Assembly (NCBI RefSeq): GCF_030063455.1
Contig: NZ_JASITB010000006.1
Location: 237,850 to 301,849 of the forward strand
DNA length: 64,000 nt
DNA from: Cryobacterium sp. PH31-O1
GTDB lineage: Bacteria; Actinomycetota; Actinomycetes; Actinomycetales; Microbacteriaceae
Reading direction: 5' to 3'
The notes under the pieces are model-generated. The model was not told the DNA's origin, made no database searches, and saw only the letters and a list, made by a program, of their open reading frames with translations. Position numbers and translations under genes: made by a program. Position 1 is the first letter of the stretch; every line of letters begins with the position of its first letter. Of the stretch, positions 25,890-35,410 are shown piece after piece.

Positions 25890-28496
25890 CTAAGCGGGCT
25901 CGAGGGTCAACGTGTTGGCCGCCGTCTTGTTGATGGCAGCCGGGGTGAACAACCACTGGCGGGTCTCATGGTCGCGCCAGAGCGGCGCCTGGTCCGTGTA
26001 GTTCGTGTGAAAGGCGTGACCGGATGCCCCGGTGAGGTTGATCCAGGTGGAGTCGTCGAAGTTCTCCAGGCTGATCACCTGCCGCATCGACGGCACCCAG
26101 TCCACCCGATAACCCTGGGTGGCATCCCAGCCGACCGCGTTGACGACGGCTGAACCCCCCGCCAGCTCATACGGGCCGCGATTGAACAGCCACTCCAGCG
26201 GTGCGATCCCCGATTCACCAAAGCTCGCATTCTTCAACTCGAGCGTGTGAATGCTGCCCCACTGCCAGGCGGTCGGATTCGAGCCCATAAGATCGGCGGC
26301 CTCCGCCGCGGCATCCGTCAGCACCCGCCGCAGCATGCTCTCCTGACCGACGGTGCCATACGACGGGTTCGACCACCACGGGGAGTCGGGCTCGGCGAGC
26401 AGGCTCGTGACCACCGAAAAGGAGCGATCGCCACCGGTGAAGGCCGCTCCATCATCGATCTTGCCGGTGAACATATCGTGCAGCAGTGTGCGCCAGATCA
26501 CGTTGAAGTAGGCGGCCGCCGCGCTGTCGGCGTCGACCTGATAGTCCCAGCCGTCGAGCAACTTTTGCGCCTCGGCGGCGTCACCGCCGAGGCGTACCTT
26601 CTGCAGGGCAGGAACGAGAGCAGCCGCGATGGCACTGTAATTGTCAGCCTGAATCTCGCTCATCAACTGCGCGGTCAACGGGGTTTTTGCGGCGATAAGT
26701 TCGTTCAACCTGACCGTGATTTGATTGGCCCGGTAGCCCAGATCCCAGTCGGCGGTCAGCAGATAGGGGTAGCTGGGGTCGGTAGCCGCATTGTTGGCCG
26801 TGACGATGTATCCGCTCGGCGGGTTGAACGTGCTCGGCAGGGCGTCAAAGGGAATGTAGCCAGTCCAGCCGTACTGGCTGGTCCAGCCCGGTACCGGCAG
26901 GGTACCGTTGCCGCTGGCACGAATGGGGATAAGCCCGGGAGCCTGGTAGCCGATATTCCCGTCGACGTCGGCATAGGTCAGGTTTTGCGCCGGCACGTCG
27001 AACAGGGCGGCCGCTGCGCGAAAACTGGTGAAGTCTGTCGCCCGGTTGAGGGCGAAGATAGCGGATGCCGTACGGCCCGGCGTCAGCGCTGTCCACTGTA
27101 GAGACAGCTCGTAGGTGGTCGGCGGCGTGCCTGCAACGACTTCCGGGGCTGGAGGAAGATCTGCCGCCTCGGGAAAATCGCTCGCGATCTGCGGGTAGAC
27201 GGTGCCCTCGAAGCCGCTGAGGAGCGGGCCGTGTTCGGTGGCCCGAATCTCGATTTTCACGTCGTCACCGCCGGCGACGGAGACCTTTTCGTCCCGCAGC
27301 AGCAGCGGTTTGGCGACACCGTCGAATTCGTAGCTATCGCCCGTGACCTTCTCGATGTAGAGGTCGGCGACATCGGGGCCGAGGTTGGTGAAGCCCCAGG
27401 CGATGCGCTCCGTGTGACCGATGATGATGCCGGGCATACCCGAGAAGCTGTACCCGGCAACGTCGAACGGGCACTCCTCGCTGATCGACTGACAGCGCAG
27501 CCCCACCTGGTACCAGACCGAGGGCAGTGCCGGTCCGAGGTGCGGATCATTGGCCAGCAGGGGCAGCCCGGTGTCGGTGAGGGCGCCGGAGACCACCCAC
27601 GAGTTGGAGCCGATTTCGCCGCCGGCCGGTCCGAGCAGTTCGGGAACCGAGTTGAGCGAAGCGCGCAGCTCAGCGAGGGCCGAGGAGTAGGACTCCACGT
27701 CGACAAGGGCGGCGGGCTCATCCGTTGAATCACCGGGACCGGCGGCAGGCGCACCGGCCGACGGCACGGTGACCGTTTGACTGCCGGTGATGGTGGGGTG
27801 CTGACCGGCTGGAAAATCGGGGTGCAGCTGGTTCACCTCGGCGGGGGTGAGCGTCGTCGACAGCAGGGCCCGGTCGATCTCATCGTCGAGGTTGGACCGC
27901 AGATCCCAGGCCATGGCTTTCAGCCACGCCACGGAGTCGGCCGGTGTCCACGGTTCCACCTCGTAGCCGGGGTTCTGCACACCCAACACGGCATACTCGA
28001 GCGACAGGTCGGCGCCCTGATGCGTGTCGAGGTAGGCGTTCACCCCGTCAGCGTAGGCCTGGTAATAGCCGAGAGTCACCGGGTCGAGCAGGGCGACCTC
28101 CTGCTCGGCGACGGTCCGCCAGCCGAGCGTGCGCACAAAGGTGTCGGTACCGACCTGGCTTGCCCCGAACAGCTCCGACAATCGGCCGCTCGTGACGTGC
28201 CGCCGAAAGTCCATTTCCCAGAACCGGTCCTGGGCATGCACATAACCCTCGGCGATGAACAGGTCGGCCGCGGTCTTCGCCGTGATCTGCGGAATGCCGG
28301 CCGTGTCGCGCGTGACCGTGACCCGATCGGTCAAACCCGCAATGTCGACGGTGCCCGCAAGCGTTGGAAATGACCGCGTGACCGTATAGACGCCGAGCCC
28401 CGCACTGACCAGCACGAGACCGACCACGACCACGAACGCAATCAGCAACCGCCGAACCCGTCGGTGCCCCTTGCTGCGCGGTGCGTCGGTGCCCAC
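25890..28496 (-). CDS. Penicillin acylase-family N-terminal nucleophile hydrolase
   Basis: An 868-aa Ntn-hydrolase precursor with one N-terminal membrane/signal segment (about residues 17-40), so it is anchored or exported. An alpha-chain region with AEGYVHAQDRFWEMDF is followed by a spacer and the beta-chain start GSNSWVVSG. The Ser here is expected to become the new N-terminus and nucleophile after self-cleavage. Later DPHLG and Asn/Arg-rich segments fit the family. The GTG start has a GAGGGAG box. Members cleave amides such as beta-lactam side chains or acyl-homoserine lactones; the substrate cannot be deduced here. It is a stand-alone gene between the lipoprotein and dapD. Confidence 0.9.
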   Translation of the reverse strand: MGTDAPRSKGHRRVRRLLIAFVVVVGLVLVSAGLGVYTVTRSFPTLAGTVDIAGLTDRVTVTRDTAGIPQITAKTAADLFIAEGYVHAQDRFWEMDFRRHVTSGRLSELFGASQVGTDTFVRTLGWRTVAEQEVALLDPVTLGYYQAYADGVNAYLDTHQGADLSLEYAVLGVQNPGYEVEPWTPADSVAWLKAMAWDLRSNLDDEIDRALLSTTLTPAEVNQLHPDFPAGQHPTITGSQTVTVPSAGAPAAGPGDSTDEPAALVDVESYSSALAELRASLNSVPELLGPAGGEIGSNSWVVSGALTDTGLPLLANDPHLGPALPSVWYQVGLRCQSISEECPFDVAGYSFSGMPGIIIGHTERIAWGFTNLGPDVADLYIEKVTGDSYEFDGVAKPLLLRDEKVSVAGGDDVKIEIRATEHGPLLSGFEGTVYPQIASDFPEAADLPPAPEVVAGTPPTTYELSLQWTALTPGRTASAIFALNRATDFTSFRAAAALFDVPAQNLTYADVDGNIGYQAPGLIPIRASGNGTLPVPGWTSQYGWTGYIPFDALPSTFNPPSGYIVTANNAATDPSYPYLLTADWDLGYRANQITVRLNELIAAKTPLTAQLMSEIQADNYSAIAAALVPALQKVRLGGDAAEAQKLLDGWDYQVDADSAAAAYFNVIWRTLLHDMFTGKIDDGAAFTGGDRSFSVVTSLLAEPDSPWWSNPSYGTVGQESMLRRVLTDAAAEAADLMGSNPTAWQWGSIHTLELKNASFGESGIAPLEWLFNRGPYELAGGSAVVNAVGWDATQGYRVDWVPSMRQVISLENFDDSTWINLTGASGHAFHTNYTDQAPLWRDHETRQWLFTPAAINKTAANTLTLEPA

Positions 28497-28586
28497 ATCA
28501 CTCCCTCGTGAATTGCGCGATCTCCACCAAAGCGGATGCCGCTAACCGGATGCTAGCGGAACCCACCGACATCCGTTGCGCGGGTG

Positions 28587-29573
28587 TTAGGCGTGCAGCG
28601 CAGCGTTGAGCGTAATGCCGCTGCCGCTGCGGGTGAGCACCTCGACGGCGCCCGAGAGGGAATTGCGGCGAAACAGCAGGTTCGGCACGCCGGAGAGCTC
28701 GACCGCCTTCACCGTCGCGAAAGTGCCGTCGGTGAGCCGTGGTTCGCCGGCCAGAACGACCTTGGTACCTGCCGTCACGTAGAGCCCGGCTTCGACGACG
28801 CTGTCGTCACCGATCGCGATGCCAACACCCGAGTTGGCGCCGAGAAGCGCGCGGGCGCCGATCGAAATGCGCTGGGTGCCTCCACCGGAGAGGGTACCCA
28901 TGATGGATGCCCCGCCACCGATATCCGCGCCGTCACCGACCACGACACCCTGGGAGATACGGCCCTCGACCATGGAGGAGCCGAGGGTTCCGGCGTTGAA
29001 ATTGACGAACCCCTCGTGCATCACGGTGGTACCGGGGGCGAGGTGGGCACCGAGCCGCACGCGGGAGCCATCCGCTATTCTCACGCCGGCCGGCACGACG
29101 TAGTCGAGCAGCGGCGGAAACTTGTCGACGCCGCTCGCCTGGATGCCGGCGCGCTGCAGGGACGGCCGCAGGCGGGCGAAGTCGGCCGGCAGCATCGGGC
29201 CGGCATTGGTCCAGACCACGGTGGGCAGAAAAGCGAAGATACCGTCGAGATTGATGCTGTTCGGCAGAACGAGAAGGTGAGAGAGCAAGTGCAGCCGCAG
29301 GTAGGCATCCGAGGTGCTGGCCGGTGCTGCGGCGAGGGTGATCTCGACCGTGACCGCTTCGAGGCGCACGGCGCGGCGGGCATCGTCGCCGGCCGCTTCG
29401 CTCAACTCCGCCGGAACAATCCAGCGATCGCGCCCGGTCGGCAGCGCGCCAAGCGCCGGGGACGGGAACCACGTGTCGAGCACGGTGCCGTCGGTGGCTA
29501 TGGTCGCGAGACCGTACCCCCAGGCCTGGGCTGACGAGGTGGGCAGGGCGTTTTCGGAAACCACGGAGAGCAT
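28587..29573 (-). CDS. dapD: 2,3,4,5-tetrahydropyridine-2,6-dicarboxylate N-succinyltransferase DapD
   Basis: Second committed step of the succinylase lysine/DAP pathway, 328 aa, actinobacterial (long) DapD type. The N-terminal domain carries [10 protein letters not shown]. The C-terminal part is a left-handed beta-helix of hexapeptide repeats, as in [20 protein letters not shown], with a conserved [20 protein letters not shown] turn. It is divergent from dapE with only 17 bp between the annotated start codons. The ATG at 29573 has its box almost touching (AGAGGT), so GTG 29564 is a plausible alternative start. Promoters for the divergent pair must lie inside the opposite coding regions or use short leaders. 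Confidence 0.92.
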   Translation of the reverse strand: MLSVVSENALPTSSAQAWGYGLATIATDGTVLDTWFPSPALGALPTGRDRWIVPAELSEAAGDDARRAVRLEAVTVEITLAAAPASTSDAYLRLHLLSHLLVLPNSINLDGIFAFLPTVVWTNAGPMLPADFARLRPSLQRAGIQASGVDKFPPLLDYVVPAGVRIADGSRVRLGAHLAPGTTVMHEGFVNFNAGTLGSSMVEGRISQGVVVGDGADIGGGASIMGTLSGGGTQRISIGARALLGANSGVGIAIGDDSVVEAGLYVTAGTKVVLAGEPRLTDGTFATVKAVELSGVPNLLFRRNSLSGAVEVLTRSGSGITLNAALHA

Positions 29574-29590
29574 ACCTCTAGATTAGTAGG

Positions 29591-30712
29591 GTGAATCCTT
29601 CGACTCCGGCCCCCAGCGCTCCCTCGCCACTCAGCGTGCTTGACCTCACGGCAACGTCCATCGAACTGACCAGGCAAATCTGCGACATGGAGTCGGTTTC
29701 GGGCGATGAGACCGCCTTGGCCGACGCGATCGTCGCCGCCCTTCAAAGTTTCGACCACCTCGAGATCATTCGCGACGGTGACACCGTCGTTGCCCGTACC
29801 AACCTCAATCGTGCCCAGCGGGTCGTCATCGCCGGCCATATCGACACCGTGCCGCTCAATGACAACCTGCCGACCCGTTACGAGACGATCGACGGCACCG
29901 AGTATCTCTGGGGCCGCGGCACCGTCGACATGAAGGCGGGGGTGGCCGTGCAGCTCAAGCTCGCCGCCGAGCTGAGCGATCCGGGAGTCGACGTGACCTG
30001 GATGTGGTACGACCACGAAGAGGTCTCCGACGACCTCAACGGTCTCGGCCGCCTCGCCCGCAATCGTCCCGACCTCTTCAAGGGCGACTTCGCCATTCTC
30101 GGCGAGCCAACCAGAAGCCAGATCGAGGGCGGCTGCAACGGCAACTTGCGCGTGGAGATTCGCACGTTCGGCCTGCGCTCGCACTCGGCCCGAAGCTGGG
30201 TCGGCGAGAACGCCATCCATAAGGCTGCGCCGATCCTGAATATCCTGGCCACATACCAGGCTCGCGAGGTTGAGGTCGAGGGCCTGGTCTACCGCGAAGG
30301 CCTCAACGCGGTCGGAATCACCGGCGGCGTCGCCGGCAACATCATCCCCGACGAGTGCATGGTGCACGTCAACTACCGCTTCGCCCCGAGCCGCAGCGGC
30401 GACGAGGCGGTCGCCCACCTGCGCGAGCTGTTCGCCGGCTACGACCTCACCGTGGTGGACCGGGCCGAGGGCGCCCGGCCGGGACTCGACGCCCCGCTCG
30501 CCCGCGAATTCCTCAACGCCGTCGGCGGTGTCGCTACCCCCAAGTACGGCTGGACCGACGTCGCACGCTTCTCCGCCCTCGGAGTTCCGGCCGTCAACTA
30601 CGGCCCCGGCGATCCGCTCAAGGCACACGCCGACGACGAACGTGTGGCCGTGGCCGAGATCACGGCGTGTGAGAACGGCCTGCGCGCCTGGCTGAGCGCA
30701 TCCGTTCGTTAA
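29591..30712 (+). CDS. dapE: Succinyl-diaminopimelate desuccinylase DapE
   Basis: Zinc M20 peptidase-family enzyme of 373 aa releasing LL-diaminopimelate from its N-succinyl form. Metal-site motifs are GHIDTVPLND (His and Asp), WGRGTVDMKAG, YDHEEV (Glu-Glu region) and AILGEPT. The dimerisation insert (about residues 190-300) is present, and the final metal ligand lies near GPGDPLKAHADDE. The GTG start at 29591 gives an Ala/Pro-rich lead of about 15 residues, and a later start is possible. It is divergent from dapD and is followed 17 bp later by a membrane glycosyltransferase-like gene. Confidence 0.94.
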   Translation: MNPSTPAPSAPSPLSVLDLTATSIELTRQICDMESVSGDETALADAIVAALQSFDHLEIIRDGDTVVARTNLNRAQRVVIAGHIDTVPLNDNLPTRYETIDGTEYLWGRGTVDMKAGVAVQLKLAAELSDPGVDVTWMWYDHEEVSDDLNGLGRLARNRPDLFKGDFAILGEPTRSQIEGGCNGNLRVEIRTFGLRSHSARSWVGENAIHKAAPILNILATYQAREVEVEGLVYREGLNAVGITGGVAGNIIPDECMVHVNYRFAPSRSGDEAVAHLRELFAGYDLTVVDRAEGARPGLDAPLAREFLNAVGGVATPKYGWTDVARFSALGVPAVNYGPGDPLKAHADDERVAVAEITACENGLRAWLSASVR

Positions 30713-30729
30713 CCCCACACCCACAACGG

Positions 30730-31944
30730 ATGTCCCGCTCCCGCCCGTCGCACCGGCTGCCGGCCGCTTGGCGCGCCCGCTACCGGCTGACCCCGTGGTG
30801 GGGCAAGGTATTTGTGGTTTGGGCCCTGTCGCGCCTGGTCACGACGAGTCTCGTGCTCGTGCTGGCGAGCGTGCAGGGCCCAAACGCCTGGACCGGCGCA
30901 CGCCCGAGATACGCCGATTTCGCCACCATGTGGGATGGCCGCTGGTACAACATTGTCGCGATGGGCGGCTATCCGAACGTGCTGCCGGTCACCGACACCG
31001 GGCAGATCGGCGAGAGCGCTTGGGCCTTCATGCCCGGATACCCGGTGCTGGCCCGGCTGCTGATGGAACTGAGCAACCTGCCGTGGGCACCGGTCGCGGT
31101 GTTCGTGTCGCTCGCGTTCAGCCTCGGCACCGCCTTGCTGTTCTACCGCCTGATGACGCGAGTGCAGTCACCGGCGACGGCGTTGTTCTCGGTCGTGTTG
31201 TTCTGCGTTGCCCCGCTGTCGCCGATTCTGCAGTTTGCCTACGCAGAATCGATGTACCTGTTCTTTCTGACCCTCGCGCTGTACCTGCTTCTCGAACGCC
31301 GATACTGGCTGCTGTTCCCGGTCATCGCGGTGATGGCGCTGACCCGGCCGAGCGGCCTCGCCTTCGCCCTGGCACTCGGCCTGCACGTGATATTCCGCTT
31401 CGTCACGCGTTCCCGCGACCCGTTTTTTCTTCGAGAGCGGATGCTGGCGGCATCCGTTGCCCTGTTCAGCGCGTTAATGGGTCTGGCCTGGCCGATCACG
31501 GCCGGGGTGGTCACCGGCGACCTGATGGCGTACACCGACACCGAGCTGGCCTGGCGGGCGCCGTACATCGGCTATCAGGAGCTCGTTCCGTTTACCGCCT
31601 GGTTTCAGGGGGGTGTCTTCTGGCTCGGGAGCGTCTGGGGCATCGTGGTGGTTACCGCTCTTATTCTGAGCTTCGTTGTGCTGCTGTTCACGCCGGCCGT
31701 ACGCAGGCTCGGCGTGGACCTGCGCCTGTGGGTGGCCAGTTACGGCCTCTACCTGCTCGCGGTCTTCTTTCCACAATCGAGCACGTTTCGGCTGCTCATG
31801 CCCATGTTTCCCCTGCTCGGCGCTGCCGCGCTACCGCGCAGCCGGCTCTACCGGGTATCGATCGTTCTGCTCTTCGTGGCCGGTCAGTGGGGCTGGCTGC
31901 TGATCTGTTGGGGAGTGGACGGGTATGACTGGACGCCACCGTAA
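30730..31944 (+). CDS. PIG-V-like integral membrane mannosyltransferase family protein
   Basis: A 404-aa polytopic membrane protein (about 8-10 helices) with hallmarks of actinobacterial PIG-V/GPI-mannosyltransferase-like proteins. These are an N-terminal WDGRWYNIVAMGGYP loop, AFMPGYPVLARLL, FAYAESMYLFFLTLALYLL and ALTRPSGLAFAL. It is predicted to use a polyprenyl-phosphate sugar on the outer face to decorate lipids or proteins, but neither donor nor acceptor is known. It follows dapE closely with no visible ribosome box (start ATG 30730) and ends before a region with the DUF3117 gene's own ribosome site. Confidence 0.75.
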   Translation: MSRSRPSHRLPAAWRARYRLTPWWGKVFVVWALSRLVTTSLVLVLASVQGPNAWTGARPRYADFATMWDGRWYNIVAMGGYPNVLPVTDTGQIGESAWAFMPGYPVLARLLMELSNLPWAPVAVFVSLAFSLGTALLFYRLMTRVQSPATALFSVVLFCVAPLSPILQFAYAESMYLFFLTLALYLLLERRYWLLFPVIAVMALTRPSGLAFALALGLHVIFRFVTRSRDPFFLRERMLAASVALFSALMGLAWPITAGVVTGDLMAYTDTELAWRAPYIGYQELVPFTAWFQGGVFWLGSVWGIVVVTALILSFVVLLFTPAVRRLGVDLRLWVASYGLYLLAVFFPQSSTFRLLMPMFPLLGAAALPRSRLYRVSIVLLFVAGQWGWLLICWGVDGYDWTPP

Positions 31945-32036
31945 CGGGCGGCTCCCGACCCAAACCTGACGCGAATTTACGTCTAGGGCCGAGATAGTCG
32001 ATAATGGTTATACAAAGACGAATGGAAGGGGAGTTC

Positions 32037-32213
32037 ATGGCGGCCATGAAGCCACGGACCGGAGACGGTCCAATGGAGGCTGTAAAAGAGGGGCGCCTGA
32101 TCATCGTGCGTGTACCGCTCGAAGGTGGGGGTCGGCTCGTTGTCTCAGTGAACGACGCCGAGGCCAAGGAACTTCACGACGCACTCGCCGGGGTTGTCGC
32201 CGCGGCGAAATAG
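32037..32213 (+). CDS. DUF3117 small protein
   Basis: A 58-aa protein beginning MAAMKPRTGDGPMEAVKEGR, the near-invariant DUF3117 pattern of Actinobacteria, followed by LIIVRVPLEGGGRLVVSVN. ATG 32037 has a GGAAGGGGAG box. It is predicted to be a compact beta-rich cytoplasmic protein with no assigned function. It is the orthologue by position and sequence type of M. tuberculosis Rv1211. A strong bidirectional hairpin follows. Confidence 0.93.
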   Translation: MAAMKPRTGDGPMEAVKEGRLIIVRVPLEGGGRLVVSVNDAEAKELHDALAGVVAAAK

Positions 32214-32232
32214 CCTCGCGTTCCTAAAAGCA

Positions 32233-32272
32233 ACACAAAAGAACGGCTGCCACGGCAGCCGTTCTTTTGTGT
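32233..32272. terminator. Bidirectional terminator between DUF3117 and O-methyltransferase genes
   Basis: A 19-bp perfect inverted repeat (32233-32251 with 32254-32272) has A-rich and T-rich outer ends (ACACAAAAG/CTTTTGTGT). This gives a functional T-run in both directions for the convergent genes. Confidence 0.88.
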
Positions 32273-32296
32273 CTGCGTTCTATCGTCTGCGTGCGG

Positions 32297-32929
32297 TTAG
32301 GCGCGCAGCTTGGTGATTTGCAGTAGTCCGTCGCCGACGGGGGAGAGCGCGCTGATCACGGCGCTCGACGCCGCGATTTCGGTGAGCAGCGTGCGAAACC
32401 CGGTCGCGACATCGTCGCGTTGGGCCGGGTCGGCAACCCGGCCACGCCAGAGGGCGTGCGCGACCAGCACGGTTCCCCCCGGGCGAGCCAGGCGCAGCCC
32501 GTGTTCGACGTATTCGATGACCGACTGCGGATCGGCGTCGATGAACACGATGTCGTAGGAATTCTCGTTCATGCGTGGCAGCACTTCGCTGGCCTTGCCC
32601 GTGATCAAACGCACCCGGTTGGCCGGAATCTTCGCCTCGGTGAAATTCGCCTTCGCGTGCTGCAGATGATCGACCTCGGTATCAATCGAGGTGAGGGTGG
32701 CGCCCGGCGCCCCGGTCAGCAGCCAGATGCCGGAGACTCCGGCACCCGTGCCGACTTCGAGGATGCTGCGAGCCCCGGTGGCGGCCGCCAGAACAGCCGA
32801 TTGCGCCCCGACTGCGGGAGCGATCGCGTCGATCCCCAGCTCGAGGGATTGCTGGCGCGCTCGGGCGATGGCTTCGGACTCCACGACACAGTCGTCGGAG
32901 AATTTCCAGTTCAGTTCAATGTCAGACAC
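32297..32929 (-). CDS. SAM-dependent O-methyltransferase (family 3)
   Basis: A 210-aa class I methyltransferase. The SAM motif ILEVGTGAGVSGIWLL is near residues 55-70. Acidic residues lie in SIDTEVDHLQHAKANF, and the metal/substrate Asp in DIVFIDADPQSVIEY. It resembles the Mg-dependent catechol/caffeoyl-CoA type methyltransferases and mycobacterial Rv1220c. The GTG start at 32929 has GGAG upstream. In mycobacteria sigE, rseA and htrA follow this gene before tatB; here tatB is immediately divergent. The natural acceptor is unknown. Confidence 0.9.
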   Translation of the reverse strand: MSDIELNWKFSDDCVVESEAIARARQQSLELGIDAIAPAVGAQSAVLAAATGARSILEVGTGAGVSGIWLLTGAPGATLTSIDTEVDHLQHAKANFTEAKIPANRVRLITGKASEVLPRMNENSYDIVFIDADPQSVIEYVEHGLRLARPGGTVLVAHALWRGRVADPAQRDDVATGFRTLLTEIAASSAVISALSPVGDGLLQITKLRA

Positions 32930-33016
32930 AAGTAACTCCAGTAGATGATTAGGTCAAGACTAGGGCCGGGGCGTGTGTGGTCTGTGGATGCCTCGCCGGA
33001 CAGTTACTCTAAGGAC

Positions 33017-33406
33017 ATGTTTGGGCTGACGTTCGAGAAGATTCTTCTGATCGGGATCATCGCTGTCTTCTTGCTCGGCCCCGACAAGCTACCGCACTAC
33101 GCCGCTCAGCTCGCTCGCCTCGTGCGCCAGTTGCGCGACATGGCCAACGGTGCTAAAGATCGCATGCGCGACGAAATGGGCCCGGAATTCGACGATCTGG
33201 ACTGGAAAAAACTGGACCCGCGCCAGTATGACCCGCGCCGGATCATTCGGGAAGCCCTCGCCGACGAAGACCCGGTCAAGGAGCAGTCAGCGATGATTTC
33301 TCGCGCCGAGCCCAACCCCGACGGCGCCTACCTGAAACGCAAGCGTGCCAGGGAAGCGGCCCTGGCCGCGCTCGAGCCGGCCCCATTCGATTCTGAGGCC
33401 ACCTAA
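33017..33406 (+). CDS. tatB: Sec-independent protein translocase TatB
   Basis: Tat translocase subunit of 129 aa. It has one N-terminal membrane helix ending in LLGPDKLP, the TatA/B hinge motif, then an amphipathic helix (QLARLVRQLRDMANGAKD) and a charged, partly disordered tail. The start is ATG 33017 (MFGLTFEK); longer frames back to 32945 lack family sequence. The orthologous position in mycobacteria is Rv1224. In this window EfeB carries a Tat signal and would need this export route. tatA and tatC are not in the window. Confidence 0.9.
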   Translation: MFGLTFEKILLIGIIAVFLLGPDKLPHYAAQLARLVRQLRDMANGAKDRMRDEMGPEFDDLDWKKLDPRQYDPRRIIREALADEDPVKEQSAMISRAEPNPDGAYLKRKRAREAALAALEPAPFDSEAT

Positions 33407-33429
33407 AGCCCCTTCGTAAAGGAGATCCG

Positions 33430-34254
33430 ATGTCGAAAAGCCCCCCAACGGTTGTGCGCGTCAAGAAGAAGGTTTACGAAGCCGAACTGGCCCGCCTGCA
33501 AGCCGAACTGGTCACGATGCAGCAGTGGGTGAAGGCATCCGGTGCCCGCGTCGTGGTGATCTTCGAGGGTCGCGATGCTGCCGGCAAGGGCTCGGCGATT
33601 AAACGCATCACCGAATACCTCAACCCCCGGGTTGCCCGCATCGTGGCTCTGCCGATGCCGACCGAACGCCAGCGCGGTCAATGGTATTTTCAGCGCTACA
33701 TCGAGCACCTGCCGTCGACCGGGGAGATCCTGCTAATGGACCGCTCCTGGTACAACCGTGCTGGTGTCGAACGGGTCATGGGCTACTGCACCAGTGATGA
33801 ATATCGTCGTTTTCTGCACCAGGCCCCGCTGTTCGAGCGGATGCTCGTCGAAGACGGCATTCTGCTAGTCAAATACTGGTTCTCGGTCTCGGACCTGGAG
33901 CAGGAACGACGTTTTCGGTCGCGACTGAACGACCCGATGCGGCGCTGGAAGCTCTCTGAAACCGACGTGCTGTCGATCACCAAATGGGTCGACTATTCCA
34001 AGGCCAAAGATGAGATGTTCGTGCACACCGACATCGCCGAAGCCCCCTGGTGGGTCGTCGAGAGCGAAGACAAGCGGGCCAGCCGGCTGAACGTGATCAA
34101 CCATCTGCTCTCGCTCGTGCCCTACGAGAAGATCGACCCGCCCAAGGTGCACATTCCGCCGCGTCCGCCGGCGTCAGACTATGAGCGACCTCCGCGCGAG
34201 GAGAACCACCAGGTTCCCGACCACGCGGCGACACTGGCCAAGCCGACGGAGTAG
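33430..34254 (+). CDS. ppk2: Polyphosphate kinase 2
   Basis: A 274-aa PPK2-family enzyme transferring phosphate between polyphosphate and nucleotides (usually making GTP or ATP). It has Walker A FEGRDAAGKGSAIKRI, the lid/Walker B region LLMDRSWYNRAGVERVMGY, and the later conserved KYWFSVSDLEQERRF and EMFVHTDIAEAPW segments. Length and motifs fit single-domain class I PPK2. The ATG at 33430 has AAAGGAG upstream, 23 bp after tatB, so it may be co-transcribed. It meets mrp tail-to-tail with only 4 bp between stop codons. Confidence 0.94.
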   Translation: MSKSPPTVVRVKKKVYEAELARLQAELVTMQQWVKASGARVVVIFEGRDAAGKGSAIKRITEYLNPRVARIVALPMPTERQRGQWYFQRYIEHLPSTGEILLMDRSWYNRAGVERVMGYCTSDEYRRFLHQAPLFERMLVEDGILLVKYWFSVSDLEQERRFRSRLNDPMRRWKLSETDVLSITKWVDYSKAKDEMFVHTDIAEAPWWVVESEDKRASRLNVINHLLSLVPYEKIDPPKVHIPPRPPASDYERPPREENHQVPDHAATLAKPTE

Positions 34255-34258
34255 GGCG

Positions 34259-35410
34259 CTAGCGCGGCCGGAGGCCGAGGCTCACTCCGGCCAAGCCCTT
34301 GGCGCGCGTCTTCATGCTGCGGGCGAGCGCGAGGATGGCGCGCGCTGCGGGGTCATCCGGCGCCCCGAGCACGACGGGCAGCCCGGCATCCCCACCGGTA
34401 CGCAGGGCCAGACTCAGCGGAACCTGGGCGATTACCGGTACCGGGGCGGCCTGGCCGACCGACAGGCGCCGCGCGACCTCCGCGCCGCCGCCCGAACCGA
34501 AAAGTTCGAGCAGGCTGCCATCGGGCTGCACCATCGCCGACATGTTCTCGATCACGCCGAACACGCTCTGACCGGTCTGCCGGGCTACGATTCCGCTTCG
34601 CTCGGCCACATCGGCCGCCGCCGCCTGCGGGGTGGTCACGACAATGACCTCGGCGTGCGGTAGTAGCTGGCCGACCGTGATGGCGACGTCGCCGGTGCCG
34701 GGCGGCAGGTCGAGCAACAGCACGTCGAGATCACCGAAGTACACGTCGGTGAGAAATTGTTTGATCGTGCGATGCAGCATTGGACCGCGCCAGGCGACGG
34801 CGGCTGATGCATCGTCGATAAACATGCCGATCGAGATGACCTTCACGTTGTGAGCGATCGGCGGCAGAATCATGTCGCCGACCTGGGTCGGTTTGACCGC
34901 GAGCCCGTCGTGTACGAGGCCGAGCAGACCGGGAATGCTGAAACCGTGCACGTCGGCGTCGACGATACCCACCCGCAGTCCCTCGCCCGCCAGCGCCACC
35001 GCCAGGTTTGCGGTGACGGTGGACTTGCCGACGCCGCCCTTACCGCTCGTGATCGCGTAGACCCGGGTGAGCGACTCCGGGCCGAACTGCACGCTGCGTT
35101 CCGCCTGGCCGCCGCGCAACTTCTCAGTGAGCGCGGTGCGCTGCTCGCGCGTCATGACGGCCACCTCGACGCTCGCGCGGCCCGCGCCGGACACCGACTC
35201 GGCGGCGGCGAGAACATCGCTCTCGATGCGCGCAGCGGCCGGACAACCGGCAATGGTCAAGCGGATGCCGACGGTCACCAACCCTTCGTCGCTCACCATC
35301 ACCCCCGACACCATGTCGAGCTCGGTGATGGGCTTGCGAATCTCCGGGTCGGTCACTCCGGCCAGAGCGGTGAAAACGCGGGAGCGGATGCTGTCGGGCT
35401 CAGAATTCAT
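34259..35410 (-). CDS. mrp: Mrp/ApbC-type P-loop ATPase (Fe-S cluster carrier)
   Basis: A 383-aa Fe-S carrier ATPase. The N-terminal MIP18/DUF59-like domain (ALAGVTDPEIRKPITELDMV) is followed by the ATPase with deviant Walker A TSGKGGVGKSTVTANLA, DADVHGFSIPGLLGL and DLPPGTGDVAITVGQLLP. The start is ATG 35410, overlapping the DUF1003 stop (ATGA). A frame that runs on to 35842 only antisense-reads the neighbour and is rejected. It is the last of three overlapping leftward genes (CBS/MgtE_N, DUF1003, mrp), the same trio order as in mycobacteria around Rv1229c-Rv1232c. Confidence 0.94.
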   Translation of the reverse strand: MNSEPDSIRSRVFTALAGVTDPEIRKPITELDMVSGVMVSDEGLVTVGIRLTIAGCPAAARIESDVLAAAESVSGAGRASVEVAVMTREQRTALTEKLRGGQAERSVQFGPESLTRVYAITSGKGGVGKSTVTANLAVALAGEGLRVGIVDADVHGFSIPGLLGLVHDGLAVKPTQVGDMILPPIAHNVKVISIGMFIDDASAAVAWRGPMLHRTIKQFLTDVYFGDLDVLLLDLPPGTGDVAITVGQLLPHAEVIVVTTPQAAAADVAERSGIVARQTGQSVFGVIENMSAMVQPDGSLLELFGSGGGAEVARRLSVGQAAPVPVIAQVPLSLALRTGGDAGLPVVLGAPDDPAARAILALARSMKTRAKGLAGVSLGLRPR

